From assembly GCA_021159425.1 (NCBI GenBank), contig JAGGRU010000291.1, forward strand, positions 1 to 7,206: a DNA stretch of 7,206 nt, given 5' to 3'. Each line of letters opens with the position of its first letter. Within the stretch, counting starts at the first letter, position 1. This DNA comes from Sulfurovum sp. GTDB taxonomy: Bacteria; Campylobacterota; Campylobacteria; Campylobacterales; Sulfurovaceae. Under the pieces are notes generated by a model. It had not been told where the DNA came from and did not search any database. It saw nothing but the letters and a program-made list of their open reading frames with translations. Positions 1 to 5,438 of this stretch are shown here, piece by piece. The translations under genes were made by a program, and so were the position numbers.

Positions 1-55
1 AAAACTCTGTAAAACCTTCGATAATACCAATGATTATCGCTTGAATAATATCCAA
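1..55 (-). CDS. uppP: Undecaprenyl-diphosphatase UppP (BacA), N-terminal fragment cut by the window edge
   Basis: Only the first 18 codons are present; the rest lies beyond position 1. Read on the minus strand from a TTG at 55-53 the peptide is (M)[17 protein letters not shown], which matches the well-known UppP N-terminus ([26 protein letters not shown]-like), the first membrane segment leading into the conserved E-rich motif. UppP is an inner-membrane enzyme that removes a phosphate from undecaprenyl pyrophosphate to recycle the lipid carrier for peptidoglycan and other glycans. The TTG start is supported by an AAGGA Shine-Dalgarno at 66-62, 6 nt upstream, which overlaps the stop codon of the ABC transporter gene. 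No ATG or GTG fits the homology better. The 9-nt gap indicates cotranscription with the ABC gene. The identification rests on a short but very characteristic segment. Confidence 0.85.
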   Translation of the reverse strand, partial: [18 protein letters not shown]

Positions 56-64
56 ATTGATTCC

Positions 65-1843
65 TTAAATCATGCTACTGAAGTAGCTCTCATCTTTTGT
101 TAACAGTTCTTGCGGAGACCCGCTATCCACTACTTTTCCATCTTCCAGAACATAAATGAACTCTGCACTCTTGATCGTAGAGATCCTGTGTGCTATGGTG
201 ATGACTGTTTTCTCTTCCAGAAAACTGTGTAAAGCTTCAAAAAGCTTTGCTTCTGTATGCACATCCAATGCAGAAGTAGATTCATCAAATATGACTACTT
301 TAGGATCAGACAAAACCATTCTTGCAATAGCCACACGCTGCCGCTGTCCCCCACTCAACTTGATACCATCTTTCCCTACAAGTGTATCAAGACCTAACTC
401 TAAACGCTCAATGACTTCATCGAGTTGTGCAATATGCAAAGCTTTTTGCAACAGCTCATCACTATACTCGTCTCCAAGCGTCAGGTTAAACAACATTGTA
501 TCATTAAAGAGTTTAGGATGTTGTAAAATAAGATGAATATTTTCACGAATCGTAGAAAGTTTTAAGGCTTTGTTTGAAATATCTCCATAAAGTATTTCAC
601 CTTCTTCAAAAGGGTAAAAACCTACCAGTATATTTGCAAGAGTGGTCTTTCCACTGCCGCTTGCACCGACAATAGCTACTTTACAGCCTTTATCTATCTT
701 CATATTAATATTTTCTAATATAGGTTTATCTTTAATGTATGAGAATGATAAGTTTTTCACCTCCAGACCTATGCTTTCAGAAATTTCAAAGGGATTGATC
801 TTCTCCTCAACTATCGGCTCCTGTTCCATTTCAAAAACTGTATTGATTCGTTTACATGCTGCTTTGGCAGTAGCAAGAACATACTGAAAATTGATAATAT
901 CCTGGGTAGGAGAAACCATGACCCAGAGGTAAGAGAAAATCGCTAACATAAGTCCAACACTCAAACTGCTGTAAGCAACTGCCAAAATACTCACAGCTCT
1001 GAACACTTCATATCCCGATAAAAAAACCAGGTAAGAGAATTTGATAGCAGCATCACTTTTATAGCCGTAATTTACAGAATGTTCTCTAAGCTCATCTGCT
1101 TTTATTTCACTCTGCTTGAAGAAGTACTCCTCTTTGTTGGCTGCACGAATTTGATGAAAGAGTTCAAGTGTCTCCGTTAAAGAAGACTGGAACAATTCTA
1201 TGGCCTGATTTTCTTCCTTTTTAAGCTTACCAATGTTTCTGGACAACTTTACAGTAAAGAGTACCACAATAGGATTTGTGATCAAAATAAACAGAGCCAA
1301 CTGCCAATGTATCCAAAGCAATACAACTGCAGAGAAGAAAAGTACCAGCACTGCAACAATAAATTTTGAGATAGTCGAAGATACAAAACTGTCTATGGTC
1401 TCAACATCAGTAACAAGCTTGGAAGTCACAGCCCCTACTCTCATCATCTCATACTCTTTGAGTGAAACTCTTTTCAGATGACGAAGCAGAGACTCTCTCA
1501 TTTTGAATGTAATATTTTTTGATATGGAAACAAATATTTTAGTCTGAATTATCGCGAGTAAGGTACTTAAGAGCCGTAAGAGAAGAATTAAAGCTAAAAT
1601 ACCAAGCACATAGCCTTTTGTATCGGAAGTAAAAATATATTCTGAAATGAAAGCAATAAAATGATGATCGTTTCCAAGAAGAAGTTCATCTACCATCAGA
1701 GGGATAAAGAGTGGTATGGTCACTACAAGAAGTGTAGCAAGAATGGCAATGATGTTACCGTATATCAACTGTTTTTTATGTTTTAGAACTTCTCCCACAA
1801 TACCTTTGATACTGCAAAAGTGTGTAGGATTTTTTTCTTTCAT
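65..1843 (-). CDS. MsbA-type ABC exporter half-transporter (fused permease and ATPase)
   Basis: This 592-residue protein has the usual length and order of a type IV ABC exporter half: an N-terminal six-helix membrane domain (hydrophobic segments near 28-52, 78-100, 158-178, 180-202, 268-290 and 292-311), then a nucleotide-binding domain from about 358. All ATPase motifs are intact: A-loop Tyr369, Walker A GASGSGKTT at 393-401 (Lys399), Q-loop Gln441, signature LSGGQ at 496-500, Walker B VVIFDE with Asp520/Glu521, D-loop SALD at 524-527 and switch His552. It should act as an inner-membrane homodimer exporting a lipid or other hydrophobic substrate using ATP. The family includes MsbA, the lipid-linked oligosaccharide flippase PglK and multidrug exporters; sequence alone does not separate these. 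Its ATG overlaps the serB stop (TAATG) with no clear Shine-Dalgarno, which suggests translational coupling, and uppP follows 9 nt later. The uppP neighbour makes a polyprenyl-linked or envelope lipid substrate a fair guess only. Confidence 0.93.
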   Translation of the reverse strand: MKEKNPTHFCSIKGIVGEVLKHKKQLIYGNIIAILATLLVVTIPLFIPLMVDELLLGNDHHFIAFISEYIFTSDTKGYVLGILALILLLRLLSTLLAIIQTKIFVSISKNITFKMRESLLRHLKRVSLKEYEMMRVGAVTSKLVTDVETIDSFVSSTISKFIVAVLVLFFSAVVLLWIHWQLALFILITNPIVVLFTVKLSRNIGKLKKEENQAIELFQSSLTETLELFHQIRAANKEEYFFKQSEIKADELREHSVNYGYKSDAAIKFSYLVFLSGYEVFRAVSILAVAYSSLSVGLMLAIFSYLWVMVSPTQDIINFQYVLATAKAACKRINTVFEMEQEPIVEEKINPFEISESIGLEVKNLSFSYIKDKPILENINMKIDKGCKVAIVGASGSGKTTLANILVGFYPFEEGEILYGDISNKALKLSTIRENIHLILQHPKLFNDTMLFNLTLGDEYSDELLQKALHIAQLDEVIERLELGLDTLVGKDGIKLSGGQRQRVAIARMVLSDPKVVIFDESTSALDVHTEAKLFEALHSFLEEKTVITIAHRISTIKSAEFIYVLEDGKVVDSGSPQELLTKDESYFSSMI

Positions 1844-2475
1844 TAAATGCTATCTACAATGTCAAGTATTTGTGTCAAATCTTTTTCATCCACACAATGT
1901 GTAGCCGCCTCTTTCAATACAGGTCTTGCACAAAATGCTATACGGGTATCAGCATGTGCAAACATACTCAGGTCATTTGCACCATCCCCAACTACCAGTG
2001 TATCTTCCCGTGATACACCAAGTAACTTTTGCATACGTACGATCATGTCACCTTTGGCATCTGAATACATCATCTCTCCACCGACTTGTCCGGTAAGAAT
2101 ACCCTTCTCAGAGTGTAAAAAATTTGAGAAATCTGCATCTAAGCCCAGTGCTATTGCTGCCGGGGCTGTAGCATTTCTAAATCCACCGGAAAAACAGATA
2201 ACCGTATATCCACGTTCTTTCAGTCCCTGCACTACTTTAAAAGCACCGGGCATCATAGGCAAGTCTTCACAAATAGCATCCACCTTGGTTTTTTCCAAAC
2301 CTTCCAAAAGAGCAACTCTGGCAACAAGTGATTTAAAAAAATCCAATTCACCTTCCATAGCACGTTCTGTAATACTTGCAACCTGTTCCTCAAGTCCAAG
2401 CGGCTTTGCTAAAAAGTCGATGGTCTCACCATCCATCAGTGTTGAATCAAAGTCAAATACGGCTAATTTAGGCAT
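1843..2475 (-). CDS. serB: Phosphoserine phosphatase SerB (HAD superfamily)
   Basis: The 210-residue protein hydrolyses O-phosphoserine to serine, the last step of the phosphorylated serine pathway, in the cytosol with Mg2+. HAD motif I is at the N-terminus (VFDFDST, nucleophile Asp8 and acid/base Asp10), motif II is FSGG with Ser96, motif III is Lys141 and motif IV is GDGAND with Asp164 and Asn167. Glu17 and Arg53 sit where substrate-binding residues lie in the structurally known Methanocaldococcus enzyme; as I recall that numbering (D11, D13, E20, R56, S99, K144, D167, N170), every position here is offset by exactly three, so the active site is complete. The reading frame stays open 58 codons further upstream, but ATG 2475-2473 is chosen: it has an AAGGAG Shine-Dalgarno 5 nt away and begins directly at the HAD motif, and the longer version would overlap metF. 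It is the compact form without an N-terminal ACT domain. First gene of a serB-ABC-uppP operon. Confidence 0.95.
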   Translation of the reverse strand: MPKLAVFDFDSTLMDGETIDFLAKPLGLEEQVASITERAMEGELDFFKSLVARVALLEGLEKTKVDAICEDLPMMPGAFKVVQGLKERGYTVICFSGGFRNATAPAAIALGLDADFSNFLHSEKGILTGQVGGEMMYSDAKGDMIVRMQKLLGVSREDTLVVGDGANDLSMFAHADTRIAFCARPVLKEAATHCVDEKDLTQILDIVDSI

Positions 2476-2504
2476 ATGTTCTCCTTCTATAGAATATTTT
2501 ATCT

Positions 2505-2518
2505 GTCGGTAAACCGAC
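2505..2518. promoter_or_regulatory. Perfect 14-bp inverted repeat in the serB/metF divergent region (possible operator)
   Basis: GTCGGT-AA-ACCGAC is a perfect inverted repeat with 6-bp arms and a 2-nt centre. It is the only clearly GC-containing block in an otherwise AT-rich 102-bp intergenic region. The 2-nt centre makes it a poor RNA hairpin at full length but a good shape for a dimeric DNA-binding regulator. It lies between the two start codons, within the serB leader or next to its alternative -10 box, and about 20 bp upstream of the metF -10 candidate. I do not recognise the motif as a known regulon site. Confidence 0.5.
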
Positions 2519-2535
2519 CCTACGTATATTTTAGA

Positions 2536-2541
2536 TAGAAT
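2536..2541 (+). promoter_or_regulatory. Candidate -10 box for metF
   Basis: TAGAAT at 2536-2541 is one mismatch from TATAAT and would give a start near 2548 and a leader of about 30 nt before ATG 2578. It overlaps the opposing TATAAT of serB (2540-2545), so the two promoters would compete for the same DNA. No good -35 is visible. The Shine-Dalgarno is weak (AAGAG, about 8 nt before the start). Confidence 0.4.
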
Positions 2542-2545
2542 TATA
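2540..2545 (-). promoter_or_regulatory. Candidate -10 box for the serB-ABC-uppP operon
   Basis: On the minus strand 2545-2540 reads TATAAT, a perfect sigma-70 -10 hexamer, in an AT-rich context without a clear -35, as is common in Campylobacterota. A start near 2533 would give a leader of roughly 58 nt that contains the 2505-2518 inverted repeat. A second, weaker candidate is TAAAAT at 2501-2496, which would place the repeat just upstream of the -10. Not tested; choice between them is inference. Confidence 0.5.
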
Positions 2546-2577
2546 GCAATAAATACATATATAAAAGAGTATATAAC

Positions 2578-3495
2578 ATGTTTGAAAAGTTTTGCGACAT
2601 CCTTTGTCTTGAGAAAAAATTTATTACTGTTGAGATAAATCCTCCACATGGAGCATCCATAGATGGTATTATAGAAGATATCAAAAAGTATAACTTACAA
2701 GAGAAGGTTACAGGCTTCTCTTGCACAGACAATCCTTTAGCAAAATTAAAGATGTCAGGTGTGCTCTCTGCCATAAAAATACAGCAGACATTCAATAAAC
2801 CAGTCATCGCTACAATGAGTATGAGAGACAAGAACAAACTCTCTTTACAGTCTACCCTGCTCGGTGCAAATGATTTTGACCTGCGTTGTATTTTAGCACT
2901 GACAGGTGACCCTGCCAAATTTTCAGATCAACCGGATGTCAAAGGTGTACTCGAACGTGACTCTACCCTGCTTCTAAGCATCATTTACCACCTTAACAAC
3001 GGTGTGGACTACAGCAACAAAGCACTAAAGCCGGCTCCAAAACCCATCTACCCTTTTGCGGTAACCAATGCTACAGCAAAGGACATGAACTCTCTTAAAA
3101 AACGTATGGTTAAAAAGCTAAATTATGGAGCACGTGCCATCATCACACAACCTGTGTATAACTTAGAAAATGCGAAGGAACTTTTAGCACTTTTTGAAGA
3201 AGCAAAAGAGATAAGCATAAGAGACACTGCGAAAGAAGCCCACCTTGTTCTAGGTCAGTTTCCCATAGTAAGAGCCAGAACTGCCAACTTCATAAACGAC
3301 AAAGTCCCGGGTATCTCTGTACCTAAAGATATCATAGATGAAATGAATTTAGCTGCTATGGATGGTGAGGACAAAGAACAGGAAGTAGGTTTTGCCCTTT
3401 CAAAACAAATCTTTGACGACGTAATGAAAGAGCATGGAAAAGTTCATTTGATGACGCATAACAGATTTGATCTTTGTTCGGAGTTGATAGGATAA
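2578..3495 (+). CDS. metF: Methylenetetrahydrofolate reductase family protein (MetF-like)
   Basis: The 305-residue protein fits the FAD-dependent MTHFR TIM-barrel family, which reduces 5,10-methylene-THF to 5-methyl-THF for methionine synthesis. Visible family features are VEINPP near the N-terminus (Glu19, equivalent to the catalytic Glu of VEFFPP in E. coli MetF), CTDNPLAKLKMS (49-60), RDKN (83-86), LALTGDPAK (106-114, with Asp111 at the FAD/folate-contacting Asp), TQPVY (190-194, Gln191) and VPGISVP (243-249). The TDNPLA, RD-N-LQ and ITGDPAK-type motifs resemble the MTHFR half of the Bacillus YitJ bifunctional protein and clostridial MTHFRs more than the enterobacterial enzyme; no homocysteine methyltransferase domain is attached. 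It is divergent from serB, so serine production (and hence methylene-THF supply) and its reduction lie back to back. The electron donor and exact subfamily cannot be told from the sequence. The symbol is given for the family. Confidence 0.85.
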   Translation: MFEKFCDILCLEKKFITVEINPPHGASIDGIIEDIKKYNLQEKVTGFSCTDNPLAKLKMSGVLSAIKIQQTFNKPVIATMSMRDKNKLSLQSTLLGANDFDLRCILALTGDPAKFSDQPDVKGVLERDSTLLLSIIYHLNNGVDYSNKALKPAPKPIYPFAVTNATAKDMNSLKKRMVKKLNYGARAIITQPVYNLENAKELLALFEEAKEISIRDTAKEAHLVLGQFPIVRARTANFINDKVPGISVPKDIIDEMNLAAMDGEDKEQEVGFALSKQIFDDVMKEHGKVHLMTHNRFDLCSELIG

Positions 3496-3527
3496 GGAAT
3501 TACTCCTCTACTCCATCAAAGATCAAA
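3466..3527. terminator. Large inverted repeat spanning the convergent metF / membrane-protein stop codons (possible bidirectional 3' hairpin)
   Basis: TTTGATCTTTG at 3466-3476 is the exact reverse complement of 3517-3527, an 11-bp perfect arm pair. Inside it, after a small asymmetric internal loop, GGAGT (3480-3484) pairs with ACTCC (3510-3514), leaving a 25-nt loop that contains both stop codons (3493-3495 plus, 3500-3502 minus). Each arm is coding: the left arm encodes FDL near the MetF end, the right arm LIFD near the end of the membrane protein. Neither strand has a U-tract after the hairpin, so it is not a classical intrinsic terminator; it could define or protect both mRNA 3' ends. Confidence 0.5.
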
Positions 3528-4165
3528 GGATAAAGCAAACCATATAAGGTAACAAACATCAACGGTATAGCCCAGATCAGTCCTATACCCAAAGCAAGTG
3601 TCCCTACAGCCATCATGAGACTTAAGAGAAACAGTAGTCCAAATACTTTAAACCAGTGTTTTGTCACAGACTTTCTTGAAAACTCCATAGCTTCCCACAC
3701 CGTCATATTTTTGTCCACTATAAGCGGTAAAGTAAAGACATAGGCAATGCTCAAATAGATCCCGGGAAGAATAAGTAGAACAAAACCGATCACTGTCATG
3801 ATGTAGATGAGAATAGCTGCAAAGGACAGCGTACCTGTTAAATGGTAATAATTAAAGATAGATCTGTACTCTATCTCTTCTCCACGTGAATGGTTGATAG
3901 CGAGCATAATGATCCCTGCCATAAGTGGCATAAGCACGGGATAACTTAAAATAGTAACGATTTGCTGATTCAAATAATTTGGTTCGGCAGGTGCCGGAGG
4001 AGAAGGGAAAAAATATCCCAATACTATTTGCAATATAATAGCAGCAAAAATATATAAGGCAAAGGCAGCAACAAAGGTTCCCTTAACACCTTCTATGCGG
4101 CGAAATCCCTCTTTTATCAGTTCTATAATATCAAAATCATACTCTGGTATATTTTCTGTTGTCAT
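3500..4165 (-). CDS. Polytopic inner-membrane protein of unknown function (DUF975/YciC-like)
   Basis: The 221-residue protein has a short charged N-terminus (about 28 residues, FDIIELIKEGFRRI amphipathic) and about six hydrophobic segments (roughly 29-52, 69-90, 111-131, 132-151, 172-193 and 194-215). A proline-rich PSPPAPAEP stretch at 54-62 should lie in the first periplasmic loop. The LPGIYLSIAYVFTLPLIVD (133-151) followed by WEAMEFSRKSV (157-167) and HWF (170-172) is typical of the DUF975/YciC-like membrane families with repeated glycerophosphodiesterase-type membrane segments; the family assignment is from memory of that pattern. No catalytic motif is visible and no function is proposed. 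An AGGAGA Shine-Dalgarno lies 7 nt before the ATG, supporting the start. It appears to be a single-gene unit, convergent with metF (4-nt gap) and divergent from the DUF3817 gene. Confidence 0.82.
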   Translation of the reverse strand: MTTENIPEYDFDIIELIKEGFRRIEGVKGTFVAAFALYIFAAIILQIVLGYFFPSPPAPAEPNYLNQQIVTILSYPVLMPLMAGIIMLAINHSRGEEIEYRSIFNYYHLTGTLSFAAILIYIMTVIGFVLLILPGIYLSIAYVFTLPLIVDKNMTVWEAMEFSRKSVTKHWFKVFGLLFLLSLMMAVGTLALGIGLIWAIPLMFVTLYGLLYPLIFDGVEE

Positions 4166-4181
4166 ATTGTATTCTCCTGTG

Positions 4182-4206
4182 ATCTTTAAAGATAATAGAT
4201 ATTATA
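4182..4206 (-). promoter_or_regulatory. Candidate promoter region for the membrane-protein gene, with a 12-bp palindrome
   Basis: On the minus strand 4206-4201 reads TATAAT, predicting a transcript start near 4194 and a leader of about 28 nt before the ATG at 4165. Just at the predicted start lies ATCTTTAAAGAT (4182-4193), a perfect 12-bp palindrome. It is AT-rich and could be chance, but its position over the start site would suit an operator. Confidence 0.45.
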
Positions 4207-4236
4207 ACTTAAAAGTATACTTTGTTAAACATCTTC

Positions 4237-4245
4237 TGCTATACT
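4237..4245 (+). promoter_or_regulatory. Extended -10 promoter for the DUF3817 gene
   Basis: TGCTATACT at 4237-4245 is an extended -10 (TG-n-TATACT), one mismatch from TATAAT, with no obvious -35. A start near 4252 gives a leader of about 24 nt. The leader carries a good Shine-Dalgarno, AGGAG at 4266-4270, 5 nt before ATG 4276. Confidence 0.55.
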
Positions 4246-4275
4246 CACGAAAATTAACACTAATTAGGAGAATAT

Positions 4276-4578
4276 ATGTCTGAATTAAAAAAATTCCGTC
4301 TTATCAATAAAATAGAGGGATATTCATTTATCATCCTGCTGTTCATCGCTATGCCACTCAAATATAGCTTTGGATTTCCTATAGCTACCAAAGTAATGGG
4401 TATGATACATGGTCTACTTTTTATGGTATTTGTCTATCAACTGCTTGAATCTATGAAAGAAGTACCATTTAACAAGAAAGAGGCACTGATCTACTTCATA
4501 CTTTCACTCGTACCATTTGGAAGTTTTTATACAGATAAGCTTTGCAAAGAAAAAGAGCCTATAGCTGCTATAGCTTAA
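4276..4578 (+). CDS. DUF3817 small integral membrane protein
   Basis: The 100-residue protein has three hydrophobic segments (about 13-31, 38-57 and 69-86) and the features of the DUF3817 family: FRLINKIEGYSF (7-18), the AMPLKY motif (25-30), IHGLLF (44-49) and VPFGSF with a following Asp (79-84, Asp87). Length and layout match the family, whose biochemical role is not known to me. The start is secure: AGGAG 5 nt upstream and an extended -10 promoter. It ends with tandem stops (TAATAA, 4576-4581). Its last 11 nt overlap the end of the convergent phosphoesterase gene. It seems to be monocistronic, and the neighbours do not suggest a function. Confidence 0.88.
   Translation: MSELKKFRLINKIEGYSFIILLFIAMPLKYSFGFPIATKVMGMIHGLLFMVFVYQLLESMKEVPFNKKEALIYFILSLVPFGSFYTDKLCKEKEPIAAIA
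4559..4573 (-). terminator. Palindrome with T-rich tail at the end of the LpxH-like gene (weak terminator candidate)
   Basis: CTATAGC-T-GCTATAG (4559-4573) is a perfect inverted repeat; as a hairpin it would form six pairs around a CTG/CAG loop. On the minus strand it contains the TAG stop of the phosphoesterase gene (4570-4568) and is followed by GCTCTTTTTCTTT, a T-rich run that fits intrinsic termination. The stem is AT-rich and short, so termination would be weak. On the plus strand the same bases encode the IAAIA tail of the DUF3817 protein and no T-run follows. Confidence 0.4.
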
Positions 4579-5251
4579 TAAACGCTATCTCTCCCTCTCG
4601 CACTACCGATACTTGCCCTTGACAGGCAAGTGAAGGTAAAGAAATATACTTCCCAAGTACTTTAGCTTGATGAAAATGTCCTTCTATCACCATATCTGCA
4701 TCTCTGTAATGTTTCAGTATCTCTTCCACTCTCTGTTTAAATCCATGAAAGCTGTGGCAAATATTTTTTTGGGAAAGTTTTTTCATACGATGGTCTATAA
4801 TAGATTTTTCAAAAGGCTTAAGTACAGTAAGTGTAGTTTTGTTTCGTACCACTTTACAGTAAAGATCATAAGCAAAACCTGTCACATATTTATCTCCATG
4901 TGAGATAGCAACCTTTTTTTCACTTAATGTAAACATAATTGGCTGTTCTTCCCTACTGTAAACGTTTATATTTGGAAATAACTCTTTTAGACAAAAGTCA
5001 TGATTGCCTTCAAAGTAGTGTATTTCTATTTTTGCTGAAAGTTTTTGGAGTAACTCTATGGCTTTTGAAGAGAAAGTTTGAATATAATCGTTATAGCCAA
5101 AGAGTAGATCAAAATTGTCACCCATTAGAAAGAGTTGAGAGATTTTTATTTCTTCACTCTCTAATTTTTGAAGTAATTCGAGGAATTCATTGCCATGATG
5201 GGGGTAGTGAGAATCAGCTATAAATAAGGCATTTTCTTTTATTTCAATCAT
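4568..5251 (-). CDS. Metallophosphoesterase, LpxH/LpxH2-like (possible UDP-2,3-diacylglucosamine diphosphatase)
   Basis: The 227-residue protein is a calcineurin-type phosphoesterase with a complete dimetal site: DSH (Asp13, His15), GDNFD (Asp45), GNHDF (Asn83, His84), SHGD (His118) and GHFH (His192, His194). Spacing, the GD-FD motif and the HGD followed by a basic helical insert (about 122-165, FEKSIIDHRMKKLSQKN) resemble LpxH, which cleaves UDP-2,3-diacylglucosamine to lipid X in lipid A synthesis. E. coli LpxH has GNRDF, with an arginine where this protein has His84, so LpxH2 or another phosphoesterase specificity is possible. Campylobacterota are also reported to use a different, larger enzyme, LpxJ, for this step, so I leave the symbol empty. 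Likely peripheral to the inner membrane. The ATG at 5251 is preceded by a 22-nt all-purine run on the mRNA (5274-5253) that must supply the ribosome site. It overlaps the convergent DUF3817 gene by 11 nt. Confidence 0.8.
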   Translation of the reverse strand: MIEIKENALFIADSHYPHHGNEFLELLQKLESEEIKISQLFLMGDNFDLLFGYNDYIQTFSSKAIELLQKLSAKIEIHYFEGNHDFCLKELFPNINVYSREEQPIMFTLSEKKVAISHGDKYVTGFAYDLYCKVVRNKTTLTVLKPFEKSIIDHRMKKLSQKNICHSFHGFKQRVEEILKHYRDADMVIEGHFHQAKVLGKYISLPSLACQGQVSVVREGEIAFIKL

Positions 5252-5288
5252 ATTCTTCTTTTCTCTTCCCTTCTAATTGCTCTTTCTT

Positions 5289-5368
5289 GTCACGGTGAAC
5301 ACCCTTGAAAGCGGAGCGATTTGAGAACCGTGACGCTTTTTTGCTTCGTTTTTTCTAAAAAAATGAAG
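5289..5368. repeat. Two-hairpin intergenic element (possible dispersed repeat)
   Basis: The gap 5252-5438 contains no gene. Within it GTCACGGT (5289-5296) pairs perfectly with ACCGTGAC (5327-5334) around a 30-nt loop, followed on the plus strand by GCTTTTTTGC. Immediately after, CTTCGTTTTTT (5344-5354) faces AAAAAAATGAAG (5357-5368) as a second, nearly perfect inverted repeat whose one mismatch is a G-U pair on plus-strand RNA. The T-run after the first hairpin would terminate plus-strand transcription, but both flanking genes are on the minus strand, so an argC terminator reading does not fit well. The GC-rich arms, unlike the surroundings, look like a mobile or REP-like intergenic repeat; copy number cannot be judged from one window. 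Confidence 0.45.
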
Positions 5369-5415
5369 AGAGTATCAAGTTCACAGTCTGTATTACTTAT
5401 CACTTTGCAATACAA

Positions 5416-5433
5416 GAACTACGTTTATAGTTC
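5416..5433 (-). terminator. Short hairpin just after argC (weak terminator candidate)
   Basis: GAACTA (5416-5421) and TAGTTC (5428-5433) form a perfect 6-bp stem with a 6-nt loop, starting 5 nt after the argC stop on the minus strand. The sequence after it on that strand (TTGTATTGC) is only moderately T-rich, so this is a weak candidate for the argC 3' end. Confidence 0.3.
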
Positions 5434-5438
5434 AATCC

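Larger units (their letters stand above)
5252..5438. other. 187-bp noncoding gap between argC and the LpxH-like gene
   Basis: This is the longest gap in the window. From right to left it holds a short hairpin after argC, an AT-rich stretch with TGTATT/AATACA half-repeats (5389-5413), the two-hairpin element, and a 22-nt polypyrimidine run (5253-5274; polypurine on the mRNA) before the phosphoesterase start. The only -10-like hexamer on the minus strand is a poor TAATAC at 5395-5390, so whether the phosphoesterase gene has its own promoter here is unclear. Confidence 0.5.

Noticed and set aside
156..1904. Several plus-strand frames (156-536, 642-887, 1233-1481, 1716-1904) over the ABC gene
   Set aside because: All lie antisense to a fully intact ABC exporter and show no domain features.
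1847..2512. Long plus-strand open frame (221 codons) opposite serB
   Set aside because: It mirrors almost all of serB, is rich in Ser/Thr/Pro/Lys as antisense frames of AT-rich genes often are, has no recognisable motif or ribosome site, and serB has a complete active site.
2476..2649. 58-codon upstream extension of serB
   Set aside because: It overlaps the metF start and both promoters, and its peptide is not family-like; the internal ATG at 2475 has AAGGAG and starts at the HAD motif.
2541..2918. Minus-strand open frame of 125 codons over the metF 5' half
   Set aside because: Shadow of metF, with no ribosome site or recognisable domain.
4540..4549. CTTTGCAAAG palindrome inside the DUF3817 gene
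   Set aside because: Ten bases, AT-rich and fully coding; easily expected by chance.
4667..5223. Plus-strand frames opposite the phosphoesterase gene (4667-4903, 4939-5223)
   Set aside because: Antisense shadows of a gene with all metal-binding motifs intact.
5289..5341. Rho-independent terminator of argC
   Set aside because: The stem is followed by T residues only on the plus strand, whereas argC and the next gene are on the minus strand; kept as a repeat/structural element instead.
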